Shown here one piece after another: positions 44,823 to 52,506 of a stretch of 64,000 bases of DNA; the first letter of the stretch is position 1, and the number at the start of each line of letters is the position of its first letter. The DNA is taken from the NCBI GenBank assembly GCA_944321125.1, contig CALUKD010000002.1, positions 186,001 through 250,000 of the forward strand. The letters run 5' to 3'. The DNA comes from Candidatus Butyricimonas faecavium (lineage in GTDB: Bacteria > Bacteroidota > Bacteroidia > Bacteroidales > Marinifilaceae). The position numbers were made by a program, and so were the translations under genes. The notes beneath the pieces are model-generated. The model was given only the letters and a program-made list of their open reading frames with translations, was not told the origin of the DNA and ran no database searches.

Positions 44823-45176
44823 ATGGAAAATTTTTACTCGAATGATAATTGTCCTATTCGTGATGTATTGAGTCGCTTGGGTGACAAGTGGTCAATGCTT
44901 GTTTTAGTGACGTTGAAAGCGAACGGCATCATGCGATTCTGTGATGTCCATAAAGCGATTGCTGATATATCTCAGCGAATGCTGACAGTCACCCTGCGGA
45001 CGTTGGAGGCCGACGGGTTGATTTCGAGAAAAGTGTATGCCGAGGTGCCGCCGCGAGTGGAATATCAGCTCACGGACTTGGGCGAGAGTTTGATGCCGCG
45101 GGTACAGATGCTAGTGGATTGGGCATTGGAACATATGGGTGAAATCATGAAACACCGGGAAGTGATGATGAGATAA
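44823..45176 (+). CDS. HxlR-family transcriptional regulator
   Basis: The protein has 117 residues. It is a winged-helix HxlR protein: NDNCPIRDVLSRLGDKWSMLVLVTL with the typical N-terminal Cys, the recognition part FCDVHKAIADISQRMLTVTLRTLEADGLI, and the wing RVEYQLTDLGESLMPRV. Such regulators often sense electrophiles or redox state through that cysteine and control a divergent gene, here a DJ-1-like protein. A terminator follows before the metal-efflux operon. Confidence 0.92.
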   Translation: MENFYSNDNCPIRDVLSRLGDKWSMLVLVTLKANGIMRFCDVHKAIADISQRMLTVTLRTLEADGLISRKVYAEVPPRVEYQLTDLGESLMPRVQMLVDWALEHMGEIMKHREVMMR

Positions 45177-45201
45177 TCAACAATGGAGTGTCAGCTCGGA
45201 G

Positions 45202-45251
45202 GAACGCATGTGGGATGATCTGGGATCATATTCATGTGCGTTCTGTTTTTT
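45202..45251 (+). terminator. Rho-independent terminator after HxlR
   Basis: An outer stem gaacgca / tgcgttc and an inner stem atgatc / gatcat form a hairpin followed by a tract of six T (45246-45251). Confidence 0.7.
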
Positions 45252-45265
45252 GCAATTTAGTTGCA
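45251..45265 (+). promoter_or_regulatory. Palindrome TGCAA-N5-TTGCA before the efflux ATPase
   Basis: This perfect 5-5-5 palindrome lies 43 bases before the P-type ATPase start. It is a candidate operator for the Fur-family regulator encoded in the same operon. There is no direct evidence for binding. Confidence 0.35.
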
Positions 45266-45308
45266 CGAAATGAATCGTAATTTTACAGAAAATTAAAATG
45301 GTAGAATA

Positions 45309-47186
45309 ATGAAAAAATATAGTGCAGAATTGTTTTCCTTCGGGCTGCTGGTTTTCGGAATTGGTTTGTCTTCGGGAGATGTTGCTTGGTTTCAATCGGA
45401 AATTGTGCGATTGATTTGGTATCTGGTAGCTTTTATTCCAGTGGGATTTCCCGTGTTGAAAGAGGCCGTGGAGTGCTTGCGAAAAAGGGAATATTTTAAT
45501 GAGTTCATGTTGATGTCGTTGGCTGCCATCGGGGCTTTTTACATCGGGGAATACCCAGAGGGAGTGGCTGTGATGTTATTTTATTCCATAGGGGAGAAAT
45601 TCCAAGATCGAGCGGTGAGTTTGGCTCGGTCGAATATTCGGTCGTTACTTGACGTGCGTCCGGAACGGGCAACGGTTATCCGGGACGGGCATGAGGTGAT
45701 TGAGAAGCCAGAACGGGTAAGTATCGGGGAGATTATCGAAATCAAAGTCGGGGAACGAGTGCCGCTAGACGGGACGATGCTGGGTGACGTGGCGGCTTTT
45801 AATACGGCGGCTTTGACCGGAGAGAGCATTCCGAAGAATATCCGGACGGGAGAGAATGTACTGGCGGGGATGATTGTGACTGACCGAGTCGTGAAGGTGA
45901 AAGTAACTAAGCCTTATAATCAGAGTGCTTTAGCTCGGATTTTGGAAATGGTACAGAACGCTTCAGAGCGTAAGGCTCCGGCAGAACTCTTTATCCGGAA
46001 GTTTGCCCGGGTTTACACACCTGTGGTTGCGGGATTGGCGATGTTGATTGTGTTGATCCCGTGGGGCGTGTCGTGGGTACAGTCAGACTTCTTTTTCGTG
46101 CTGAATGATTGGCTGTACCGGGCTCTTGTGTTTCTGGTAATATCTTGCCCGTGTGCGTTGGTAGTCAGTATTCCGCTAGGATATTTTGGGGGAATCGGTG
46201 CGGCATCTCATCAAGGCATTCTTTTTAAAGGAGGAAACTATTTAGATGCAGTTACGAAGATTAATTCGGTCGTTTTTGACAAGACTGGGACATTAACGAA
46301 GGGGGTATTCGAGGTGCAACAGGTTCAGGTTCGGAATGGACTTACGGAGGAAGAGGTGATTCGGACAATTGCTTCTGTCGAGAATCGGAGTAATCACCCG
46401 ATAGCCTTGGCTATCGGGCGGTATGCCAACTTTCGGCAAGTCGTTATTCGTCAGGGGATAGAGGTCTCAGAGTTGGCGGGTTACGGCTTGAAAGCATTTA
46501 TTGATGGGAAGGAAGTATTAGTGGGAAATGTCCGTTTACTGGATAAGTACGGGATATTGTTTCCGTCTGAATTGACCGATGTCCCCGAAACGCTTGTCGT
46601 GTGTGCGGTAGATGGCGAATATGTTGGTCACCTGTTGTTGGCAGATACCGTGAAAGAAGACGCTAAAAGTGCCGTTGCTGCATTAAAAAGATTAAATATT
46701 GATAATATTCAGATATTATCTGGAGATAAACAAACAATTGTTTCTAAATTAGCAGCGTATTTAGGTGTAGATGAGGCTTACGGGGATTTGTTGCCCGAAG
46801 ATAAAGTGGCACACGTGGAGGCATTGAAGAGCGATCCGGAGAGGTATGTTGCTTTCGTGGGTGACGGGATAAATGATGCCCCGGTGCTTGCCTTGAGTGA
46901 CGTGGGTGTCGCTATGGGGAGTTTGGGAAGTGATGTGGCTATTGAGATTGCGGATGTGGTTCTACAAACGGATCGGCCTAGTAAGTTGGTCACGGCGATT
47001 CGGATCGGAAAAGAGACTCGTCGGATCATCTGGCAGAACATCACGTTAGCCTTCGGAGTAAAGTTGAGTGTGCTAATACTGGGAGCCGGGGGACTTGCCA
47101 CCATGTGGGAAGCCGTATTTGCTGATGTCGGGGTGGCCCTACTGGCAATACTGAATGCGATAAGAATACAGAAACGAGCAAGATAA
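45309..47186 (+). CDS. P1B-type heavy-metal ATPase (Zn/Cd class)
   Basis: The protein has 625 residues and lacks an N-terminal HMA domain. The transport motif CPC is in LVISCPCALVVSIP, the phosphorylation site is FDKTGTLTKG, the HP motif is NRSNHPIALAIG, and the hinge is GDGINDAPVLALSDVGVAMG. The last helices carry the P1B-2 pattern: Lys in GVKLSVLILG and Asp in FADVGVALLAILNA. This class exports Zn2+, Cd2+ or Pb2+ over the inner membrane. The operon continues with a Fur-family gene (7 bases later) and a separate HMA protein, which may stand in for the missing domain. Confidence 0.93.
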   Translation: MKKYSAELFSFGLLVFGIGLSSGDVAWFQSEIVRLIWYLVAFIPVGFPVLKEAVECLRKREYFNEFMLMSLAAIGAFYIGEYPEGVAVMLFYSIGEKFQDRAVSLARSNIRSLLDVRPERATVIRDGHEVIEKPERVSIGEIIEIKVGERVPLDGTMLGDVAAFNTAALTGESIPKNIRTGENVLAGMIVTDRVVKVKVTKPYNQSALARILEMVQNASERKAPAELFIRKFARVYTPVVAGLAMLIVLIPWGVSWVQSDFFFVLNDWLYRALVFLVISCPCALVVSIPLGYFGGIGAASHQGILFKGGNYLDAVTKINSVVFDKTGTLTKGVFEVQQVQVRNGLTEEEVIRTIASVENRSNHPIALAIGRYANFRQVVIRQGIEVSELAGYGLKAFIDGKEVLVGNVRLLDKYGILFPSELTDVPETLVVCAVDGEYVGHLLLADTVKEDAKSAVAALKRLNIDNIQILSGDKQTIVSKLAAYLGVDEAYGDLLPEDKVAHVEALKSDPERYVAFVGDGINDAPVLALSDVGVAMGSLGSDVAIEIADVVLQTDRPSKLVTAIRIGKETRRIIWQNITLAFGVKLSVLILGAGGLATMWEAVFADVGVALLAILNAIRIQKRAR

Positions 47187-47193
47187 GAAGTTT

Positions 47194-47622
47194 ATGGATG
47201 AGAAGATATATTTGGAAAAACTGGAAAAGCGGGAGATTAAGCCGACAGCCATGCGCCTGTTGATTTTGAAGGCGATGACCCGCTTTACTCGGGCGTTTAG
47301 TCTACTGGATCTAGAGACAGAATTGGATACTGTGGATAAATCGACGATATTCCGGACGATCAACCTATTTTTGGATCACCATTTGATCCACGAGATAGAT
47401 GATGGTTCCGGTTCGTTGAAATACTCGGTATGCAGCAATGAATGCACTTGTTCCATCGATGATCTTCACGCTCATTTCTATTGTCGGAATTGCCACAAGA
47501 CTTTTTGTTTAAGAAAAATTCACGTGCCTACGGTGGCTTTGCCCGGTGATTTTATGTTAGAAAGTATAAACTACGTGTTGAAAGGCCTATGTGCTGAATG
47601 TTCTTCACGGGTAAAATTGTAA
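47194..47622 (+). CDS. Fur-family metal-responsive regulator
   Basis: The protein has 142 residues. The winged helix contains IKPTAMRLLILKAM and the recognition segment VDKSTIFRTINLFLDHHLI. The metal region has the HAHFYCRNC motif and a second CAEC near the end, forming the structural zinc site of Fur/Zur/PerR proteins. Its position between a zinc-class ATPase and an HMA protein suggests sensing of zinc or a similar metal. It would be expected to control its own operon, possibly through the palindrome at 45251-45265; both points are inferred. Confidence 0.9.
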   Translation: MDEKIYLEKLEKREIKPTAMRLLILKAMTRFTRAFSLLDLETELDTVDKSTIFRTINLFLDHHLIHEIDDGSGSLKYSVCSNECTCSIDDLHAHFYCRNCHKTFCLRKIHVPTVALPGDFMLESINYVLKGLCAECSSRVKL

Positions 47623-47638
47623 TTTAAAACAAAAAAAC

Positions 47639-47848
47639 ATGAAAACAAGTAGATTCAAAACTACCGCCAAGTGTGGTGGTTGCGTTGCAAAGATTGGCGA
47701 GACTTTGGGTAAAGTGGTCACCCGTGATCAGTGGGATATCGATCTTTCCACTTCTGACCGGGTATTGACAATTACTTCAGATTTGTCAGATGACCAAGTA
47801 ATCGAACTGGTGAAAGAAGCCGGGTTTAAGGCTGAGAAATTAGGATAA
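47639..47848 (+). CDS. Small HMA-domain metal-binding protein
   Basis: The protein has 69 residues. The fold pattern is a ferredoxin-like HMA domain: RFKTTAKCGGCVAKIGETL with the CxxC metal site at residues about 12-15, and the end DDQVIELVKEAGFKAEKLG. The usual Met before the first Cys is absent. It is the third gene of the efflux operon. It may deliver metal to the ATPase, which lacks an HMA domain. A terminator lies at 47872-47913. Confidence 0.88.
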   Translation: MKTSRFKTTAKCGGCVAKIGETLGKVVTRDQWDIDLSTSDRVLTITSDLSDDQVIELVKEAGFKAEKLG

Positions 47849-47871
47849 GACTTGATTAATTTTTAATTTAT

Positions 47872-47913
47872 GATTCAGTGATTTTGAACAAGGTAATGCA
47901 GAATCACTGAATC
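47872..47913 (+). terminator. Terminator of the metal-efflux operon
   Basis: A perfect 12 bp stem (gattcagtgatt / aatcactgaatc) with an 18-base loop is followed by tgttttc and a later T tract. Confidence 0.65.
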
Positions 47914-48019
47914 TGTTTTCAGTATTTTTTTACACGGAATATTGTAATTTATTTTTGACTGGGAATGTTTTTATCATACCTTGGAATTCCGAATCGAATA
48001 CAGTTTTAAAGAAAAATAC

Positions 48020-48226
48020 TTATACCACCTTTACGCTTTGTCCTAGGGTGGTGATTATTTCCCCCTTGGTGATTTTGGCTCGTTTTCGGAATTCGAGTTC
48101 ACCGTTGCGGGTAACTTCTCCATTTTCCACGAGAATCTTTGCCATGGCGCCACTTTCAGCGATGCGGGTGACTTTTAGCAACTTAATTAATTCAATAAAT
48201 TCGGTGTCTATTTCAAATGTGATCAT
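48020..48226 (-). CDS. S4-domain RNA-binding protein
   Basis: The protein has 68 residues. It is a stand-alone S4 domain: EFIELIKLLKVTRIAESGAMAKILVENGEVTRNGELEFRKRAKITKGEII in outline, with the typical GEVTRNG turn. Such proteins (YbcJ/YaaA-like) bind structured RNA, but their target is unknown. CAAAGGTA at 48246-48253 gives TACCTTTG on the minus strand, a good -7 element 19 bases upstream of the start. It is divergent from the FadL-like porin gene. Confidence 0.88.
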   Translation of the reverse strand: MITFEIDTEFIELIKLLKVTRIAESGAMAKILVENGEVTRNGELEFRKRAKITKGEIITTLGQSVKVV

Positions 48227-48395
48227 GGTATCTGCATTTTGGACGCAAAGGTAACCAATTTTTGTTGCATACCGTAAAGTAGAAACAACTAAAGGTGTTG
48301 AATGTTATTTTTGCGCCTTAAAATTTAGAAAATGGACGGGAGTAAAAAAAGATTTTTGGATTACTTCCGTTAAGTAATAATGTAAAAAAAATTCT

Positions 48396-49856
48396 ATGAA
48401 GAAATTAGTCGTTATAGTGTTGGCTTCTATTTTGAGCATGACTGTTTTTGCTGAAGGATACCAGGTCAATTTGTTAAGCACGAAACAGACTGGGATGGGA
48501 CATGTGGGAACCGGGATGAAATTGGGTGCGGAAAGTATGCATTTTAATCCAGCAGGATTGGTATTTTTGCGTACTAATATGGATTTTTCACTGGGTATAT
48601 CTGCTATTATGGCCAAGGCTAAATATAGTTATGATGGATATTCAGCTAAAACGGACAATCCGGTAGGGACACCGTTATACGCTTACGCTGGGTTTAAGAT
48701 TTACGATAATTTGGCTGCCGGAATCAGTTTGACCACTCCTTACGGGAATTCTTTGAAGTGGCCGAAGAACTGGGCTGGGGCAGGATTGATTCAGGATATT
48801 AGTCTGAAATCATACGTGATTCAACCGACGCTTTCTTACAAGGTTACAGATCGTTTGAGTATCGGTGTCGGTTTGCAACTGGCTTGGGGGAATGTGAATC
48901 TTTCTAGGGCTTTAATGGGCGCTAGCGATTTGCAGGGAATAGGAGCGAAGTTCGAGAGTTTGTTGCCTTTGTTAGCAGGTGTTCCCTCAAATGTAATTCC
49001 GGATGCAGATAAACAAACAATGCAAGAAATGGTCGCGTTAATGAAAAATACGGAGGTTCCTCCTGCCTATGCCCGGTTGCAAGGGAATGCGCACATGAGG
49101 GTTGGTTTTAACGTGGGAATCATGTATGACGTATGTGATAAGGTTACTGTTGGTTTGTCTTATCGTTCCAAGATCAAAATGAGGGTAAAAGAAGGGGATG
49201 CATCGTTAAATTATGCCAACCGTCGTATTGAGGATTTATTTGCCGATATGGAAGACTTACTTGCGAAATATGGTCCGATGTTGAATCAGATGCCGGGAGT
49301 GACGATCCCGAATATCTCTATTCCTAGGTATGACGAAGGCTCTTTCCATGCAGAATTGCCTCTGCCTTCCAATACGACGTTGGGCGTAAGTTATCGTCCC
49401 ACGGATCGTTGGGAGTTGGCGTTGGATTTGCAGTACGTGGGATGGAATGCTTACGACTCTTTGAACGTGTATTTTAACGAGGCAGAATTGGGTATAGCAC
49501 CGATTAAAGCAGAGAAAGATTATAAGAACTCTATGACTTACCGTATTGGGGCAAGTTATAAGACAACGGATCGCTTGGTGTTGCGTGCCGGGATATATTA
49601 TGACCAGAGCCCAATTCGTAAGAAATTGTATAACCCGGAGACTCCGGGAATGGATAAATTAGGGCTTTCTGCCGGGTTGACTTTTGAACCATACAAAGGC
49701 TTGCAATTTGATGTGGCATTTCTTTATATTCAAGGATTTAGCCAACATGGAAAGTATCCGTACAAGAACGTGGTCACGGGAGTGGATGAAATGTTTGAGG
49801 GAAAATATAAATCCACTGCATTCTCACCGTCGATTGGTATTTCTTACCGGTTCTAA
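48396..49856 (+). CDS. FadL/OmpP1-family outer membrane porin
   Basis: The protein has 486 residues with a signal peptide (to about residue 19, VFA then EGYQVN). The N-terminal hatch GMGHVGTGMKLGAESMHFNPAGL is the FadL/TodX signature, and NPAG is conserved. Amphipathic beta strands follow to a C-terminal ISYRF, the outer membrane insertion signal. FadL proteins let long-chain fatty acids or other hydrophobic molecules cross the outer membrane. It stands alone between the S4 gene and a bidirectional terminator. Confidence 0.92.
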   Translation: MKKLVVIVLASILSMTVFAEGYQVNLLSTKQTGMGHVGTGMKLGAESMHFNPAGLVFLRTNMDFSLGISAIMAKAKYSYDGYSAKTDNPVGTPLYAYAGFKIYDNLAAGISLTTPYGNSLKWPKNWAGAGLIQDISLKSYVIQPTLSYKVTDRLSIGVGLQLAWGNVNLSRALMGASDLQGIGAKFESLLPLLAGVPSNVIPDADKQTMQEMVALMKNTEVPPAYARLQGNAHMRVGFNVGIMYDVCDKVTVGLSYRSKIKMRVKEGDASLNYANRRIEDLFADMEDLLAKYGPMLNQMPGVTIPNISIPRYDEGSFHAELPLPSNTTLGVSYRPTDRWELALDLQYVGWNAYDSLNVYFNEAELGIAPIKAEKDYKNSMTYRIGASYKTTDRLVLRAGIYYDQSPIRKKLYNPETPGMDKLGLSAGLTFEPYKGLQFDVAFLYIQGFSQHGKYPYKNVVTGVDEMFEGKYKSTAFSPSIGISYRF

Positions 49857-49878
49857 TTAAGTGTTATGTGTATATAAA

Positions 49879-49909
49879 AATAAGGGGGCGCAATAAATAC
49901 CCCCTTATT
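49879..49909 (+). terminator. Bidirectional terminator between FadL and bacterioferritin
   Basis: A perfect 10 bp stem (aataaggggg / cccccttatt) with an 11-base loop has T on the plus side and A on the other side, so it can end both convergent genes. Confidence 0.85.
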
Positions 49910-49959
49910 TTATATCCAATCTTAAGAATTCTGCAAGCTCTAACGTTCTTTTTAATTAT

Positions 49960-50469
49960 TTATTCTCCTGTGGGTGCGGTTCCTACCGCCACGCTTTTAC
50001 TGCGTTCAACAGATTGCAGGGCTAAATAATTAGCTCCGAACTTCTCCAAATTGTCTAGTTCTGTTTCGTACTGATCTTGATGAACTTCTTCTTCAGCAAC
50101 AAGTGTTTCGAATAGTTTTTTAGATACAGCATCTGCATTGGCGGCGCATTCTTGAGCCCAAGCATTATAGTCGTTTACACTACCTTCTTCCATTGCGGTA
50201 GCCAATTCCAACATTTCTTTGGGTTCATGGATTTTCTGAACATCTCCAGACGTTTTCATTTCTACTTCGCCTTTTAAGAACAGAATTCGTTCTGAAAGCT
50301 GTTCAATGTGCATCATTTCCTGAATAGCTGTACGTTTAAATAAGCCAGACAACAGGTCGTAGCCCATATCGTCACAACGGAAATGAAAATACATGTACTG
50401 ATGTACTGCAAGCAATTCATCGGCAACTGCTTTGTTTAATAATTCAATACTTTTTTCCTTTTTACTCAT
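49960..50469 (-). CDS. bfr: Bacterioferritin
   Basis: The protein has 169 residues and a four-helix ferritin fold. The diiron residues are seen in ADELLAVHQYMYFHFR (Glu18), IQEMMHIEQ (Glu and His), TAMEEGS and LVAEEEVHQDQYE (Glu and His). The Met in EMMH aligns with Met52 of E. coli Bfr, the heme ligand, so heme binding between subunits is likely. It oxidises and stores iron in a 24-mer shell. The C-terminal tail (RSKSVAVGTAPTGE) is longer than in E. coli. Confidence 0.9.
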   Translation of the reverse strand: MSKKEKSIELLNKAVADELLAVHQYMYFHFRCDDMGYDLLSGLFKRTAIQEMMHIEQLSERILFLKGEVEMKTSGDVQKIHEPKEMLELATAMEEGSVNDYNAWAQECAANADAVSKKLFETLVAEEEVHQDQYETELDNLEKFGANYLALQSVERSKSVAVGTAPTGE

Positions 50470-50627
50470 AATAACTAAATGTTAGTAGTTTTATTGTTCG
50501 CTAAATTAAGAAAAAAAAGTGGCATATCCTAAATTTTGTCTTAGAAGTAAAAAAATGTACATTTGTTTAATTATAAATTCAAGATACTGAATATTTCTCT
50601 TAAAGTGTTTCCGGTAACATCGCATTT

Positions 50628-50915
50628 ATGCGGTTGAATGCACCTTACTCAGGATTGATGTATTTTTTGCAAGAGACCGTGGATGAGCATTTCGGGTTTA
50701 GTCGTTATGCAGAACATTGGGAGCGTTCGGACTTTTCCTTTGAGGAATTGGAGGCAGAACAGGCAAACCCCTTGATTTTCACGGAGCATTACTTGATCAT
50801 CCAGTTGTTTGCGGCCAAAATGAATAAGTATAGTCCGGCGATAGTGGCTATAACAGTTCGTTTCCCGGGAATTTTTATAGTACTGATCCGGGATAACACT
50901 TTGTTACAGCCATGA
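50628..50915 (+). CDS. Small protein of unknown function
   Basis: The frame encodes 95 residues. The first two thirds are acidic and look protein-like (SGLMYFLQETVDEHFGFSRY, ELEAEQANPLIFTEHYLIIQ). The last third is hydrophobic (AIVAITVRFPGIFIVLI). I do not recognise a family. It lies between bacterioferritin (divergent) and flavodoxin (same strand, 112 bases later). It may be a fragment of a longer gene, because the change in composition near residue 68 is abrupt. No good promoter was found. Confidence 0.4.
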   Translation: MRLNAPYSGLMYFLQETVDEHFGFSRYAEHWERSDFSFEELEAEQANPLIFTEHYLIIQLFAAKMNKYSPAIVAITVRFPGIFIVLIRDNTLLQP

Positions 50916-51027
50916 CCGTATCCCCATGAATAGGGGTTAGAGAGGGTAAATTTAATCATATATAGGGATTTACCGGTATTATTAGGAGCGTTATCTTTGT
51001 CATGTACAAAATAAATAATACATCGAG

Positions 51028-51534
51028 ATGAAGAAAGTTGGAATATTTTATGGCTCCACGACAGGAGTAACCGAAGGAGTAGCTGAAACGATTGCTTCTC
51101 GTTTGGGTATTATAAACGAAGATATACATAACGTAGGAACTGCAAAAGTGGATGAGGTCGACAAGTACGATGTTTTGTTACTAGGTAGTTCTACATGGGG
51201 AGTCGGAGAGTTGCAGGATGATTGGAACGATTTCTTGGATAAGTTGAAAGCGAAGAATTTGTCGGGTAAGATCGTGGCAATCTTCGGGTGTGGGGATTCT
51301 GTCTCTTTTGGCGGCTCATTCTGCGATGCTATTGGGATAATTTATAACGAGCTACAAGGAAGTGGATGTCAATTTACCGGTTCGATGAATGCTGACGGGT
51401 ATAGTTACGATTCTTCCGAGGCTTGTGTGGATGGTCAGTTTGTAGGGCTTCCTTTGGATGAATCCAATGAATCTGACCAAACAGATAAGAGAATAGATGC
51501 TTGGATTAGTGGTTTAAAGCAAGTGATCTGTTGA
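51028..51534 (+). CDS. fldA: Flavodoxin
   Basis: The protein has 168 residues. The FMN phosphate loop is FYGSTTGVTEGVAETIA, the first FMN-stacking region is LLGSSTWGVGELQDDW, and the second is FGCGDSVSFGGSFCDAIG. The C-terminal part (NADGYSYDSSEACVDGQFVGL) is that of long-chain flavodoxins. It is a soluble one-electron carrier that replaces ferredoxin under iron limitation. TATCTTTG at 50992-50999 is a candidate -7 element. The nearby bacterioferritin suggests a shared iron theme. Confidence 0.94.
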   Translation: MKKVGIFYGSTTGVTEGVAETIASRLGIINEDIHNVGTAKVDEVDKYDVLLLGSSTWGVGELQDDWNDFLDKLKAKNLSGKIVAIFGCGDSVSFGGSFCDAIGIIYNELQGSGCQFTGSMNADGYSYDSSEACVDGQFVGLPLDESNESDQTDKRIDAWISGLKQVIC

Positions 51535-51557
51535 GTCTAGTTGTTGTTTTTGATTTA

Positions 51558-51593
51558 AGAAAGTGTGTTAAAATTCCTTTTAACACACTTTCT
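51558..51593 (+). terminator. Bidirectional terminator between flavodoxin and Ppx
   Basis: A perfect 16 bp stem (agaaagtgtgttaaaa / ttttaacacactttct) with a 4-base loop lies between two convergent genes. The T-rich part is within the stem. Confidence 0.8.
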
Positions 51594-51603
51594 GTTATAA
51601 GGT

Positions 51604-52506
51604 CTATACTCTTCTTTTCTTTTCCTCTTCGTACAATAACCGGATGATCCCATCAGATAATCCTAGTTTGGGAACGATGATTTCGTTTATTTTGCATATT
51701 TTTCCTACGGTAAGGAATATTTTCATAGCGGGTATGATCACGTCGGCCCGGTAGGTATTCAATTTCATGATTCGTTCCCGTTCTTCGAGATTGAAGGATT
51801 TCATGTATTCGTAAAGAATATCCAGTTCTTGGTACGTGATTCGTTCCCGTTCCTTTTTATTCAGTAGTTTATGAATTTTGTTGATATTTCCACCCGACCC
51901 GATAATAGCATCCGGGGTATATTTTTCCGTGATATTTCTCAACCATTTTTTGAAGTGTTTCATCTCCTCTTTGTCTACGGCGTTATTTAACATACGCACG
52001 GTTCCCAGAGGGAAAGAACAGGCCTCGACCTTAACGGATTTGCTATAAACAATTACCTCGGTACTACCGCCACCGACGTCCACGTACAAGTAGGTTTTAT
52101 CATCATCCACCACCTCGTTCATGCCCCCGGCAAAAATGGTTTCTGCCTCTTTGGTTCCGCTGATGATTTCAACGTTTAAGTCACACTCTTTTTGTATCTG
52201 TTCGGCTACGGATTTACCGTTTCGGGCTTCTCGCATGGCGCAGGTTGCATATGCCTTATAGCTTTCCACGTTGAATGCAGACATGATATACGAGAACCCT
52301 TGCATGGTTTCGCATAAGCGTTTTCCTTTCTGTTGCCCAATTTCTCCTGTGGTGAAAACATCTTCACCTAACCGGATGGGGACTCGCAGAAAGGCTATTT
52401 TTTTGAACAGGGTTTCCGTGGGGTATTCTTCCACGTTGGAAATGAAAAGTCGGATAGCGTTCGTACCGATGTCTATAGCAGCTAGTGTTTTCGTGTTTAT
52501 TGTCAT
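51604..52506 (-). CDS. Ppx/GppA-family phosphatase
   Basis: The protein has 300 residues and the actin-like ATPase fold of the exopolyphosphatase/pppGpp phosphatase family. The phosphate loops are LAAIDIGTNAIRLFI and YLYVDVGGGSTEVIV, with the later IIGSGGNINKI. It is short and lacks the C-terminal HD-like domain of E. coli Ppx, as is normal for Bacteroidetes. It overlaps ppk1 by 4 bases (ATGA), so polyphosphate making and breaking are translated together. Degradation of polyphosphate is the likely role; action on pppGpp cannot be excluded. Confidence 0.9.
   Translation of the reverse strand: MTINTKTLAAIDIGTNAIRLFISNVEEYPTETLFKKIAFLRVPIRLGEDVFTTGEIGQQKGKRLCETMQGFSYIMSAFNVESYKAYATCAMREARNGKSVAEQIQKECDLNVEIISGTKEAETIFAGGMNEVVDDDKTYLYVDVGGGSTEVIVYSKSVKVEACSFPLGTVRMLNNAVDKEEMKHFKKWLRNITEKYTPDAIIGSGGNINKIHKLLNKKERERITYQELDILYEYMKSFNLEERERIMKLNTYRADVIIPAMKIFLTVGKICKINEIIVPKLGLSDGIIRLLYEEEKKRRV

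Noticed and set aside
47955-48254. A plus-strand frame opposite the S4-domain gene
   Set aside because: It is antisense to a clear S4 RNA-binding protein and has no domain.
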